Position numbers and translations under genes: made by a program. The notes beneath the pieces are model-generated. The model made no database searches, was not told where the DNA came from, and saw nothing but the letters and a program-made list of their open reading frames with translations. This document shows positions 1 through 7,912 of a stretch of DNA of 35,775 nucleotides, in pieces (the stretch's first letter is position 1; each line of letters opens with the position of its first letter). The stretch comes from an uncultured Hyphomicrobiales bacterium (lineage in GTDB: Bacteria; Pseudomonadota; Alphaproteobacteria; Rhizobiales; Xanthobacteraceae). The stretch lies in the NCBI GenBank assembly GCA_903878085.1, contig CAIRGJ010000030.1, positions 1 through 35,775 on the forward strand, written 5' to 3'.

Positions 1-120
1 AGCATGAGCGAAGCGCATGATGCGCCGCTGATCCGGGGCCGTTCCAAATTCTGAATGTGTAACGGTCCTGGTTCTGCAGCGCACCGTCAAACGACGCTGC
101 GCTGCGCCCGGGACACGGCC
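1..120. repeat. Intergenic repeat element of the Bradyrhizobium type (partial)
   Basis: The stretch has blocks that recur in intergenic repeats of Bradyrhizobium-like genomes: a GATCCGGGGCC block, a GGTTCTGCAGCGCACCG block and a GCTGCGCCCGGGACACGG block next to the stop of the dehydratase gene. The left edge is cut by the window. An open frame from base 1 to a TGA at 52-54 could be read as the 3' end of a gene, but its composition is that of the repeat. The assignment rests on remembered family resemblance, not on a second copy in this window. Confidence 0.45.
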
Positions 121-1287
121 TCACTCAAACAGCGGCTTCATCACCGCATAAAGCGCATTCTTCGCCTCGAAACCGATGCCCGGCACGTCCGGCATGGTGA
201 CGCGGCTGTCGACCACCGCGCAAGTGTCGGCAAAGCCGCCGAACGGCGCGAACACCTGCGGATACGATTCGTTGCCGCCCAGCCCTAAGCCCACCGCGAT
301 ATTCAGCGCGAACTGATGCCCGCCATGCGGCACGCAGCGCCGCCGCGACCAGCCGTGCGCGGCCAGCATGTCGAGCGTGCGCAGATATTCGACGAGACCG
401 TACGACAGCGCCGGGTCGAACTGCAGCCAGTCGCGGTCGGCGCGCAGGCCGCCGTGACGGATCAGGTTGCGCGCATCCTGCATCGAGAACAGGTTTTCGC
501 CGGTGGCGAGCGGCGGCCGGTAGCGCGTCGCCAAGGCGGCGTGCAGCAGATAATCCAGCGGATCGAGCGGCTCCTCGTACCAGCGCAGGTTATAGGGCGC
601 GATGGCGTCGCCGCAGGCTAGCGCCTCATCGAGATCGTAGCGGCCGTTGACGTCGACGCAGAGATTCTCGCCCTTGCCGCCAACCACCTTCAGCGCCGCC
701 TCGATGCGCTTGAGATCGTCGGCCAAAGGCACGCCGCCGATTTTCATCTTCACGGTTGAATAGCCGAGGTCGAGATAGTGCTTCATCTCGTCCTGCAGCG
801 CCGGAATATCCTTATCGGGATAATAGTAACCGCCGGCGGCATAGACCCACGCCGCCTTGTCGGCGACTCCATGGTTGTAGCGGTCGGCCAGCAGCCGCCA
901 CAGCGGCACGCCCTCGGCTTTCGACACCGCATCCCACAGCGCCATGTCGAGCACGCCGACCGCGACCGAACGCTCGCCGTGGCCGCCGGGCTTTTCGTTC
1001 TTCATCATCGCCGCCCAGGCTTTGCCCGGATCGATGATGCCGCGCGCATCGACGATGTCGTCCGGCTTGGCCGCCTTCAGCCGCGGCATGAAGCGCTCGC
1101 GCAACAGGCCCTGCGGCGCGTAGCGGCCGTTGGAATTGAAGCCGAACCCGACAACTGGCCTTCCGTCATGAACCACGTCGGTGAAGATCGCGACCACGCT
1201 CGCCGTCATGGTCGAGAAGTCGATATAGGCGTTGGCGATTGACGACGAGATGGGAACGACGATGTCGCGGATAGCGGTAATGCGCAT
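121..1287 (-). CDS. tarD: D(-)-tartrate dehydratase, enolase superfamily
   Basis: This 388-residue protein belongs to the mandelate racemase group of the enolase superfamily and closely resembles the Bradyrhizobium D-tartrate dehydratase, which dehydrates D-tartrate to oxaloacetate in the cytoplasm. The N-terminal capping domain holds NAYIDF (19-24) and NEKPGGHGERSVAVG (97-111). In the barrel, KMKIGG supplies the probable base Lys182. The metal ligands are probably Asp212 in VDVNG, Glu238 in WYEEP and Glu264 in TGEN, and PHGGH supplies His321. All expected catalytic residues are present and the length is normal. The ATG is followed at once by the conserved N terminus. The RidA-like gene lies upstream on the same strand, separated by a repeat. 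A related acid-sugar dehydratase is possible, but the tartrate subfamily fits best. Confidence 0.85.
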   Translation of the reverse strand: MRITAIRDIVVPISSSIANAYIDFSTMTASVVAIFTDVVHDGRPVVGFGFNSNGRYAPQGLLRERFMPRLKAAKPDDIVDARGIIDPGKAWAAMMKNEKPGGHGERSVAVGVLDMALWDAVSKAEGVPLWRLLADRYNHGVADKAAWVYAAGGYYYPDKDIPALQDEMKHYLDLGYSTVKMKIGGVPLADDLKRIEAALKVVGGKGENLCVDVNGRYDLDEALACGDAIAPYNLRWYEEPLDPLDYLLHAALATRYRPPLATGENLFSMQDARNLIRHGGLRADRDWLQFDPALSYGLVEYLRTLDMLAAHGWSRRRCVPHGGHQFALNIAVGLGLGGNESYPQVFAPFGGFADTCAVVDSRVTMPDVPGIGFEAKNALYAVMKPLFE

Positions 1288-1301
1288 GCCTATCTCTCAT
1301 T

Positions 1302-1443
1302 CCCCTCCCCCACGAACTCTTGTGAGTGTGGGGAGGGGTTAGGGGTGGGGGCGATATTCAATGAGGGACGCAAGCACCCCCACCCCGGTTCACATCGCTG
1401 ATGCGATGCGAACCGGCCCTCCCCACGCTTCGCGGGGGAGGGA
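1302..1443. repeat. REP-like palindromic element, CCCTCCCC family, copy 1
   Basis: The element is a chain of GC-rich inverted repeats. CCCCTCCCC with GGGGAGGGG forms the left hairpin (about 1303-1338). A central hairpin has arms close to GGTTC-CATCGC and GCGATG-CGAACC. CCCTCCCC with GGGGGAGGG forms the right hairpin, just before the 3' end of the RidA-like gene. A similar element is at 28891-29010. It lies between two genes on the same strand, so it may act on the shared transcript as a stabiliser or terminator. Confidence 0.8.
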
Positions 1444-1452
1444 AAGGAAGCG

Positions 1453-1926
1453 CTAGCGCCTCTTCTTCTTCGATGTCTTCTTGTTCTTCGACGCCTTCTT
1501 AGCGGCCGGGACAACCACCCGCGTCGGCATCACGGCAATGGCTTCGACCTCGAACAAGGCGCCGGGCCGCGCCAGTTGCGAAATCGCCACCGTGGTCGAG
1601 GCCGGCGGCGCCTTGGTGTTGAGGAACTGGTCGCGCACCTCGCGGAAGATACCGATATGCGCCATATCGACCAAATAATTATTGATCTTCACCACGTCGC
1701 GGAACGTGGCGCCAACCGCCACGAGGGCAAAGCCAAGATTCTCGAACGCCTTGGCGCACTGCGCGCGGAAGTCGCCCGGGCCGCCGACCAGTTTGTTGTC
1801 GAGATCGAGCCCGAGCTGGCCGGCGATATAGACCGTTCGCCCCGGCCCCGTGGTTTCGACCACGTAAGTGTAGCCCGGCGGCTTGGCCAACGTTTTCGGA
1901 TTGAGGAAGCGGGTCAATGCAGCCAT
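1453..1926 (-). CDS. RidA (YjgF/YER057c/UK114) family protein with lysine-rich tail
   Basis: The 157-residue product has the Rid fold: a YIAGQLGLD strand near residues 33-41, FENLGFALVAVGATFRDVVKINNYLVD around 61-87, and PPASTTVAISQLARPGALFEVEAIAV around 111-136. RidA proteins hydrolyse reactive enamine/imine intermediates made by PLP enzymes, but an Arg within a conserved C-terminal context decides activity and this subgroup is uncertain. The last about 18 residues (PAAKKASKNKKTSKKKRR) form a strongly basic tail not found in standard RidA. It is encoded by CTT/TTC-rich DNA against the repeat element. A role with the neighbouring tartrate dehydratase is only suggested by position. Confidence 0.85.
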   Translation of the reverse strand: MAALTRFLNPKTLAKPPGYTYVVETTGPGRTVYIAGQLGLDLDNKLVGGPGDFRAQCAKAFENLGFALVAVGATFRDVVKINNYLVDMAHIGIFREVRDQFLNTKAPPASTTVAISQLARPGALFEVEAIAVMPTRVVVPAAKKASKNKKTSKKKRR

Positions 1927-1947
1927 GTGTCCCCTCGCCGTTTGTTG

Positions 1948-3183
1948 TTATTCGTCCAAAAGCCCGAGGCGTTTTCCCAGCCACTTGGTGGTCGGCGCCT
2001 GGATCAAAATCGTCATCAGAATGGCGATGAAGGTGACCGACGCGATCATCTCAGCGCCCGGCGCCTTCATGCCGAGCAACAGCCCGGCAAGCGCCGCCGG
2101 AATGACGCCGGTTTCGCGCGTCCAGCACATGAACAGCATCTCGTTGAAGCTCCATTTCGCGCGTCGATCGGGCATGGCGCAAGCAAAGACCGCGAGCGGA
2201 CGGGCCACCATCATCAAGATCGACACGACGATGATGCCGCCGAGCCCAAATTGCGCCATCAGATGAAAATCGACCTGGGCACCGAGCAGCATGAAGATGA
2301 ACAGCCGCATGATGAAAGCCGTCGTCATCACATAATCGTCGAGCTTCTGTGTTTCGCCCGGCGTCATCGTGAAGCCGAACGCGTCTTTATTGCCGATCAT
2401 GATGCCGAACACGAAGACCGCCATGAAACCGCTGGCTTGCAAACCGTCGGCGGCGAAATAGGCGCCAATCACCGCCACCAGCGTCACCACCGGCGCATGA
2501 TCGCTCAGAAAATTCCACCGCCCATGCGCGATCAGCAACGCGCCCAGATAGCCGAGCGCGGCGCCGGCGACAATTCCGACGGAGGCTTGCTTGAACAGTT
2601 CGAACAACGAGGTGGCAAAAGAGAATTCTCCGGTGCCCATCGCCACCGCCAGCACACCGAACGTGACAATGGCGCCCATGGCGTCGTTGAACGCCGACTC
2701 GCTCATCACCGTCTGCGCCACGCGGTCGCGGATTTTCACCTGACGGAAGATCGGCACCAGCGTCGCCGGATCGGTCGAGGCCAGCGCAGCGCCGAGCAGC
2801 AGCGCCACGATCCATGGAACGCCGAAGACGACGTGGGCGGCAAAGCCGGTCACAGCCGCCGTGATGAGGACGCCAATGGTCGAGATCACGACAATGGTGA
2901 TCCAGACCCGTTTCAGCACACTGAATCGGAGCGACGCGCCGCCATCGAACAGAATGTAGCTGGCGCCGAATAGCAGAATGATCTGATACAGCGCCGAATC
3001 GGCTTTGATGTCGATCAGCCCCAATGCTTGCGGGCCGATCGCGATGCCGACAATCAAAATCAGCGCGACGTCGGGAATCTTGCACTTCTGCGCCACAAAA
3101 CCGACGACGGTACCGATGGCTAGAATGAGCCCGCCCGACAGCAGCGTTTGTTTCGCAACTTCAACCGCTCCAGACGCTTCCAC
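1948..3183 (-). CDS. NhaP-type cation:proton antiporter (CPA family)
   Basis: This is a polytopic membrane protein of 411 residues with about a dozen hydrophobic segments, which exchanges Na+ or K+ for protons across the inner membrane. TDPAT (137-141) and SESAFNDAMG (161-170) match the transport core of CPA-type antiporters, with Asp167 the likely ion/proton-binding acid. I chose the GTG at 3183 because GAGGGG lies six bases upstream and the first helix follows soon after. The open frame runs on upstream to 3285, but that part is arginine-rich and overlaps the next gene's leader. There is no regulatory TrkA-C domain after the membrane part. Ion specificity cannot be told from sequence. Confidence 0.85.
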   Translation of the reverse strand: MEASGAVEVAKQTLLSGGLILAIGTVVGFVAQKCKIPDVALILIVGIAIGPQALGLIDIKADSALYQIILLFGASYILFDGGASLRFSVLKRVWITIVVISTIGVLITAAVTGFAAHVVFGVPWIVALLLGAALASTDPATLVPIFRQVKIRDRVAQTVMSESAFNDAMGAIVTFGVLAVAMGTGEFSFATSLFELFKQASVGIVAGAALGYLGALLIAHGRWNFLSDHAPVVTLVAVIGAYFAADGLQASGFMAVFVFGIMIGNKDAFGFTMTPGETQKLDDYVMTTAFIMRLFIFMLLGAQVDFHLMAQFGLGGIIVVSILMMVARPLAVFACAMPDRRAKWSFNEMLFMCWTRETGVIPAALAGLLLGMKAPGAEMIASVTFIAILMTILIQAPTTKWLGKRLGLLDE

Positions 3184-3455
3184 TGCAGTCCCCTCGTTCC
3201 CGGCGTTTTGATTTTTTGTCACCCGCGCCCCGAATGCTGCCCGACACCCCCTGAAATGACAAGGTGACCCAGCTCTCGAACCCATTCGCCTCGTTTCGAC
3301 ATTCCGCTAACGCGGCGTTTACCCAGCTGGGCTCTGCTGCGACTGCTCCGGGCCCGAATCGGGTGCAACTTTCTCCCTGTCCGGACGTTGAGGAACACAC
3401 CCCGCGAGAAGGGTGTTTAAGCAGGTGGTGCGATGGCTGGCCGGACCAAAATGTC

Positions 3456-4193
3456 ATGTTGGGCTTGGCGATCCTGACCGCAGGCATCGCCACAGGCTTG
3501 GCGGCCAGCACACCCGCGTCCGCGCAGAACATTTTCGACCGCATTTTTGGCGGCATACGCCACGTTGTCTCGGCGCCAGCCCGCCAGCCGAGCGATATAA
3601 ACTCCTTTTCCGACCCGTTCTCCAGCCTCGCCAATGCGATCAACCCGCAGGCGCAGCCGGAGCGACGCGCCGAATTTGGCCCGTCCAAGGGCTTCTGCGT
3701 GCGCACCTGTGACGGCCGCTTTTTCCCGGTGCAGGCCCGCGCCGGCATGAGTGCCGCGGAATCGTGCAATGCGTTCTGCCCGGCCAGCCAGACCAAGCTC
3801 TATTCCGGCGGCACCATCGACAACGCGGTCGCCAGCGACGGCACCCGCTACAGCGATCTCGACAGCGCCTTCGTCTATCGCGAGCGCGTGGTCGACGGCT
3901 GTAGTTGCAACGGCAAGACGCCGTTCGGGCTGGCGCGCGTGGACGTCAACAGCGATCCGACGTTGCGGCCTGGCGATGTGGTCGCCACCAAGACCGGGCT
4001 GATGGCCTTCACCGGCGCCAATGACAAGGTCGCGAATTTCACGCCGATCGATTCCTATCGCGGCCTGTCGCAGAGTTCGCGCGACAAGCTCGCCGACTTG
4101 AAGATCATGCCGCCCACGCCGGGCGCCGATGATCTCACCACCGCGACCGTCACGCCCGTGACCGACCGCCACCGCGCTCAGCTCTCGAGATAG
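3456..4193 (+). CDS. Secreted DUF2865 domain protein
   Basis: The 245-residue protein starts with a signal peptide (hydrophobic LGLAILTAGIATGLAAS, then ASA-Q cleavage near residue 24), so it should reach the periplasm. The mature part has the cysteine-rich DUF2865 pattern: FCVRTCDGRFFPV, ESCNAFCPASQTKLYSGG, and VVDGCSCNGKTPFGLARVDV, followed by a disordered Pro/Thr-rich tail. DUF2865 proteins are common in Rhizobiales and have no known activity; the paired cysteines suggest disulfides. The frame is open from 3264, but the ATG at 3456 gives a clean signal sequence. Its last 16 bases overlap tail to tail with the flavoprotein gene on the other strand. Confidence 0.8.
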   Translation: MLGLAILTAGIATGLAASTPASAQNIFDRIFGGIRHVVSAPARQPSDINSFSDPFSSLANAINPQAQPERRAEFGPSKGFCVRTCDGRFFPVQARAGMSAAESCNAFCPASQTKLYSGGTIDNAVASDGTRYSDLDSAFVYRERVVDGCSCNGKTPFGLARVDVNSDPTLRPGDVVATKTGLMAFTGANDKVANFTPIDSYRGLSQSSRDKLADLKIMPPTPGADDLTTATVTPVTDRHRAQLSR

Positions 4194-5272
4194 CCCGCGA
4201 CTTCCTCGCCCAGCGACAGCGAGCTGGTCAGCCCCGGCGATTCAATTCCGAACATCTGCACCAGCCCCGGTACGCCGTGCTGCGCCGGCGCGTCGATCAG
4301 GAAATCGGCCTGCCCGTCTTTCGGGCCGCCGAGCTTGGGACGGATGCCGGAATAATCCGGCGCCAGCGATCCGTCCGGCAATCCCGGCCAATAGGTGCGG
4401 ATGCGGTCATAGAAAGCGTCGGCGCGCTTGGGGTCGACGTCGTAATTCTCGGTCTCGACCCATTCGACGTCCGGCCCGAACCGCATGCGGCCGGCCATGT
4501 CGAGCGTGACATGCACGCCGAGCCCGCCGACGATCGGCGTCGGATAGATCAGCCGCGAGAACACCGGCCGCCCGGCGTAGGAGAAATAATTGCCCTTGCC
4601 CAGCACCAGCCGCGGCACCCGCGCCGTCGGATAGTCTTCGATGGTCCGCGCCACGCGCTGCGCGCTTAAACCCGCGCAATTGGCGATGGCGTCAAATTCG
4701 AACGTGCCACCGTCTTTGCCGCCGAAATCGACCTGCCACTGCCCACCCTTGCGCCGCGCGCCCGTCACCGGCGTATTGACCGCGATGGCGCCGCCCAAGT
4801 CCTCGAGGTCGCCGCGCAGCGCCAGCATGTAGGCGTGGCCGTCGATGATGCCGGTCTCCGGCGACAGCAGCGCGCCGACGCAGGCCAATTCCGGCTCGAG
4901 CGCACGCGCCGCATTGCCGCCGATCAGCTCCAGCCCTTCGACGCCGTTGATCTGGCCCTGCGCCTCGATGGCCTTGATCTTCTCCATCTCGACATCGTTG
5001 GTGGCGACCACCAGCTTGCCGCACTTGCGGTGCGGCACGCCGTGCGAGGCGCAGAATTCGTACAGCATGCGCCGGCCGCGCACGCAGTGCCGCGCACGCA
5101 GCGTCCCGGTCGGGTAATACATGCCGCCGTGGATCACCTCGCTGTTGCGCGCCGAGGTGATGGTGCCGATGGCGGATTCGGCCTCCGCCACGATAACCTC
5201 GTGGCCTTTACGGGCGGCGGCGCGGGCGACCGCCAGGCCGACGACGCCGGCGCCAATGACCAGGACTTGCAT
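4178..5272 (-). CDS. FAD-dependent oxidoreductase, L-2-hydroxyglutarate oxidase-like (DAO family)
   Basis: The 364-residue protein begins directly with a Rossmann FAD-binding motif (VIGAGVVG, Gly7/Gly9/Gly12) and an acidic residue at the end of strand two (Glu30). SARNSEVIHGGMYYP (41-55) is diagnostic of the L-2-hydroxyglutarate dehydrogenase/oxidase group of D-amino-acid-oxidase-like enzymes. IANCAGLSAQ (around 196) and a C-terminal FGIESPGLTSSLSLG segment complete the FAD site. Such enzymes oxidise L-2-hydroxyglutarate or related 2-hydroxyacids and pass electrons to oxygen or quinone. It is transcribed away from the transglycosylase genes, with about 165 bases between the two starts. The substrate is inferred from family only. 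Confidence 0.85.
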   Translation of the reverse strand: MQVLVIGAGVVGLAVARAAARKGHEVIVAEAESAIGTITSARNSEVIHGGMYYPTGTLRARHCVRGRRMLYEFCASHGVPHRKCGKLVVATNDVEMEKIKAIEAQGQINGVEGLELIGGNAARALEPELACVGALLSPETGIIDGHAYMLALRGDLEDLGGAIAVNTPVTGARRKGGQWQVDFGGKDGGTFEFDAIANCAGLSAQRVARTIEDYPTARVPRLVLGKGNYFSYAGRPVFSRLIYPTPIVGGLGVHVTLDMAGRMRFGPDVEWVETENYDVDPKRADAFYDRIRTYWPGLPDGSLAPDYSGIRPKLGGPKDGQADFLIDAPAQHGVPGLVQMFGIESPGLTSSLSLGEEVAGYLES

Positions 5273-5437
5273 GCGGCTTACTGTCTCGGGAAGGATTGCT
5301 GCGGGAAAGGCTTCATAGATTTAGACCATCATTTGCACAAGAAGCGGTCTTAACGCTTTCGGCCATTCGTCCTTGACGCCAGACCGCCTTTGGCAAGAGT
5401 CGGGGCCCAAAGCCCCGAAAAACGAGCGGATACACAG

Positions 5438-6640
5438 ATGCGTAAAACGGCCCTGATTTTGGCTGCCGGCTTCATCGGTCTGGCGACCCCGGCCTTGGCC
5501 GCCCCCCGCTGCCAGAACACCGGCAGTTTCGAGAAGTGGGTCGAGCAGTTCAAGAAGGACGCCGCCGCCCAGGGCATCTCGCCCAAGGTGATCGCTGCCG
5601 CGTCGCCTGAACTGACCTTCGACGAATCGGTGATCAAGCGCGATTCCGGCCAGGCGGTGTTCACGCGCACCTTCCTCGACTTCTCCAAGCGCCTGCTCGG
5701 CGGCCAGCGCATCCCCAACGGCATTGCCAAGATGAAAGAGCACGCGGCGCTGTTCGCGCGCATCGAGAAGGCCTACGGCGTGCCGCCCGAAGTCATCACC
5801 GCGGTCTGGGGCCTGGAAAGCGATTACGGCGCGCTGTTCGGCAAGTTCAAGATTTTGCCGTCGCTGGCGACGCTGGCCTATGACTGCCGGCGCGGCGATC
5901 ACTTCCGGCCTGAGCTGATGGATGCATTGCGCATCGTGCAGCGCGGCGATCAGCGCATCGACGAAATGAACGGCAACTGGGCCGGCGAATTCGGCGGCAT
6001 GCAGTTCACGCCGTCGAACTACATCAAATACGGCGTCGACTTCGACGGCGACGGCCGCCGCGACCTGATCAAGAGCACCCCCGACACGCTGGCCTCCGCC
6101 GCCAATTATCTCAAGAGCATCGGCTGGCGCCGCGGCGAACCTTGGCTGCAGGAAGTCGAAGTCCCCGCCACCATGCCGTGGCAGGAAGCCGATCTCGAGA
6201 TCCAGCACCCGCGCTCGAAATGGGCGGCCTGGGGCGTCAAGGCGGTCAACGGCACGCTGCCGAAGGACACCATGCAGGCCTCGCTGATCCTGCCGATGGG
6301 CCGTCTCGGTCCGGCCTTCCTCGCCTACCCGAACTTCAAGGTCTTCATCGACTGGAATTCCGCCTTCGTCTATTCGACGACGGTGGCCTATTTCGCCACC
6401 CGGCTCGGCGGCGCGCCGCCGGTGCGCGAAGAAGGCGCCGCGCGCGTCGAACAGCTTTCGACTGAGCAGATCGTGGCGCTGCAGACGCTGCTCAATGCGC
6501 AGGGCTATAATATCGGCGAAGCCGATGGCAAACTCGGCGCCGGCACCCGCAAGGCAGTCAAGAAGGCGCAGCTCAAATATAATCTGCCGGCGGATTCCTG
6601 GCCGACCTCGGAACTGCTCTCGCGCATGCAGGGCAGCTGA
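5438..6640 (+). CDS. Lytic murein transglycosylase, MltB family (first of tandem pair)
   Basis: The 400-residue enzyme has a signal peptide (RKTALILAAGFIGLATPALA, cleaved before APRCQ), an SLT_2/MltB catalytic domain (about 25-325) and a C-terminal peptidoglycan-binding domain (about 335-395, QTLLNAQGYNIGEADGKLGAGTRKAVKKAQ). Glu127 in VWGLESDYGA is the predicted catalytic acid. GEFGGMQFTPSNYIKYGVDFDGDGRRD matches the substrate-cleft region. It cuts glycan strands to 1,6-anhydro ends in the periplasm. There is no lipobox, unlike E. coli MltB, so it is probably soluble. The frame is open from 5390, but the signal sequence fixes ATG 5438. A short hairpin (arms TCGGGGC/GCCCCGA, 5400-5418) lies in the leader just before the ribosome site. 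Confidence 0.92.
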   Translation: MRKTALILAAGFIGLATPALAAPRCQNTGSFEKWVEQFKKDAAAQGISPKVIAAASPELTFDESVIKRDSGQAVFTRTFLDFSKRLLGGQRIPNGIAKMKEHAALFARIEKAYGVPPEVITAVWGLESDYGALFGKFKILPSLATLAYDCRRGDHFRPELMDALRIVQRGDQRIDEMNGNWAGEFGGMQFTPSNYIKYGVDFDGDGRRDLIKSTPDTLASAANYLKSIGWRRGEPWLQEVEVPATMPWQEADLEIQHPRSKWAAWGVKAVNGTLPKDTMQASLILPMGRLGPAFLAYPNFKVFIDWNSAFVYSTTVAYFATRLGGAPPVREEGAARVEQLSTEQIVALQTLLNAQGYNIGEADGKLGAGTRKAVKKAQLKYNLPADSWPTSELLSRMQGS

Positions 6641-6668
6641 TTTCTCTTACTCCAGAAAGCTTTCAACG

Positions 6669-7901
6669 ATGCGAACGACAGCGCTGAAACTGACGGCGGC
6701 CGCGATCGGCGCGCTGTGGGCGGGACAGGCCTTCGCCGCCACCTGCCACAACACCGGCAGCTATGAGCGCTGGCTCGACGCTTTCAAGAAGGAAGCCATC
6801 GCGCAGGGCATTTCGGCCAAGGTGATTGCCGACGCCTCGCCGCAGATGACCTTCGATCCGGCGATCGTGAAGCGCGACCACGGCCAGTCGGTATTCCAGC
6901 AGACCTTCATCCAGTTCTCCGACCGCATGACCGGCGGCGGCCGCATTCCCAACGGCCAAGCCAAGATCAAGCAGCACGCCGCGCTGTTCGCCAAGATCGA
7001 AGCGCAATACGGCGTGCCGGCGCCGGTGCTGGTGGCGTTCTGGGGCCTGGAGAGCGACTTCGGCGCCAATTTCGGCAATTACAAAATCCTCAGCGCCATC
7101 GCGACGCTGGCCTATGATTGCCGCCGCCCCGAATTCTTCCGCACCCAATTGTTCGATGCGCTGCGCATCATCGAACGCGGCGACCAGCGCGTCGAGGACA
7201 TGGTCGGCGACTGGGCCGGCGAGTTCGGCGGCCTGCAGTTCACCGCCTCCGACTATCTCAAGAACGCCGTCGACTTCGACGGCGACGGCCGCCGCGATCT
7301 CATCAAGAGCATCCCCGACACTATGGCGTCGGGCGCCAACTTCCTGGTCAGCCTCGGCTGGCAGCGCGGCCAGCCCTGGCTGCAGGAAGTTTTGGTGCCC
7401 AAGGAAATGCCGTGGGATCAGGCCGACCTGACGATCCAGCTTCCGGTGTCGCAATGGGCGGCCTGGGGCGTGAAAGCCGCGCATGGCTCGCTCGCCGCCG
7501 CCGATCTGCCGGCCTCGATGATCCTGCCGATGGGCCGCACCGGCCCGGCCTTTCTGGTGTATCCGAACTTCAAAGCCTTCCTCGGCTGGAATTCGGCTTA
7601 CGTCTATTCCACCACGGTCGCCTATTACGCCACCCGCATCGCCGGCGCGCCGGCTTTGAACCGCAGCGGCGCGGCCAGCATCGTGCCGCTGACGGCGCAG
7701 CAGATGACCGACCTGCAGCGCGCGCTGATCAAACAAGGCTATGAAGGCGTCGGCGAGGTCGACGGCAAGTTCGGCGCCGGCACCCGTGCCGCCGTCAAGA
7801 AGGCGCAGATGAAAGTCGGCCTGCCAGCGGATTCCTATCCGACCGTCGAACTGCTCGACAAGCTCGGCGTCTCGCGCGCACCGGCTGCGCCGAAGCCGTA
7901 A
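6669..7901 (+). CDS. Lytic murein transglycosylase, MltB family (second of tandem pair)
   Basis: The 410-residue protein is a close paralogue of the gene 28 bases upstream, with the same order: signal peptide (RTTALKLTAAAIGALWAGQAFA), a Cys-His-Asn-Thr-Gly-Ser N terminus, an SLT_2 domain with catalytic Glu128 in FWGLESDFGA, and a peptidoglycan-binding domain (ALIKQGYEGVGEVDGKFGAGTRAAVKKAQ). It carries a short extra Ala/Pro tail (SRAPAAPKP). The frame is open back to 6495 inside the first gene, but only ATG 6669 gives the signal sequence. Only a weak Shine-Dalgarno (AGAAAG) is seen, so translation may depend on the upstream gene. The pair looks like a local gene duplication that has diverged, with both copies keeping active-site residues. 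Confidence 0.92.
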   Translation: MRTTALKLTAAAIGALWAGQAFAATCHNTGSYERWLDAFKKEAIAQGISAKVIADASPQMTFDPAIVKRDHGQSVFQQTFIQFSDRMTGGGRIPNGQAKIKQHAALFAKIEAQYGVPAPVLVAFWGLESDFGANFGNYKILSAIATLAYDCRRPEFFRTQLFDALRIIERGDQRVEDMVGDWAGEFGGLQFTASDYLKNAVDFDGDGRRDLIKSIPDTMASGANFLVSLGWQRGQPWLQEVLVPKEMPWDQADLTIQLPVSQWAAWGVKAAHGSLAAADLPASMILPMGRTGPAFLVYPNFKAFLGWNSAYVYSTTVAYYATRIAGAPALNRSGAASIVPLTAQQMTDLQRALIKQGYEGVGEVDGKFGAGTRAAVKKAQMKVGLPADSYPTVELLDKLGVSRAPAAPKP

Positions 7902-7912
7902 CGGAATTCCCC

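Noticed and set aside
1-54. Possible 3' end of a plus-strand gene (…RGRSKF, stop at 52-54)
   Set aside because: The sequence has the blocks of a known intergenic repeat type, and 17 codons are too few to support a gene.
1290-1514. 74-codon minus-strand frame over the repeat at 1.3-1.4 kb
   Set aside because: It is a translation of the palindromic repeat plus the lysine-codon-rich end of the RidA gene.
1576-2973. Long plus-strand open frame (465 codons) over the RidA and antiporter genes
   Set aside because: It is His/Arg/Glu-rich with no domain and is antisense to two well-supported genes; typical of high-GC shadow frames.
3184-3285. N-terminal extension of the antiporter
   Set aside because: The extra part is Arg/Cys-rich and not membrane-like; a GTG with a good ribosome site lies at 3183.
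3240-3455. Possible tRNA or structured RNA upstream of the DUF2865 gene
   Set aside because: No cloverleaf or T-loop consensus could be built; only short incidental inverted repeats.
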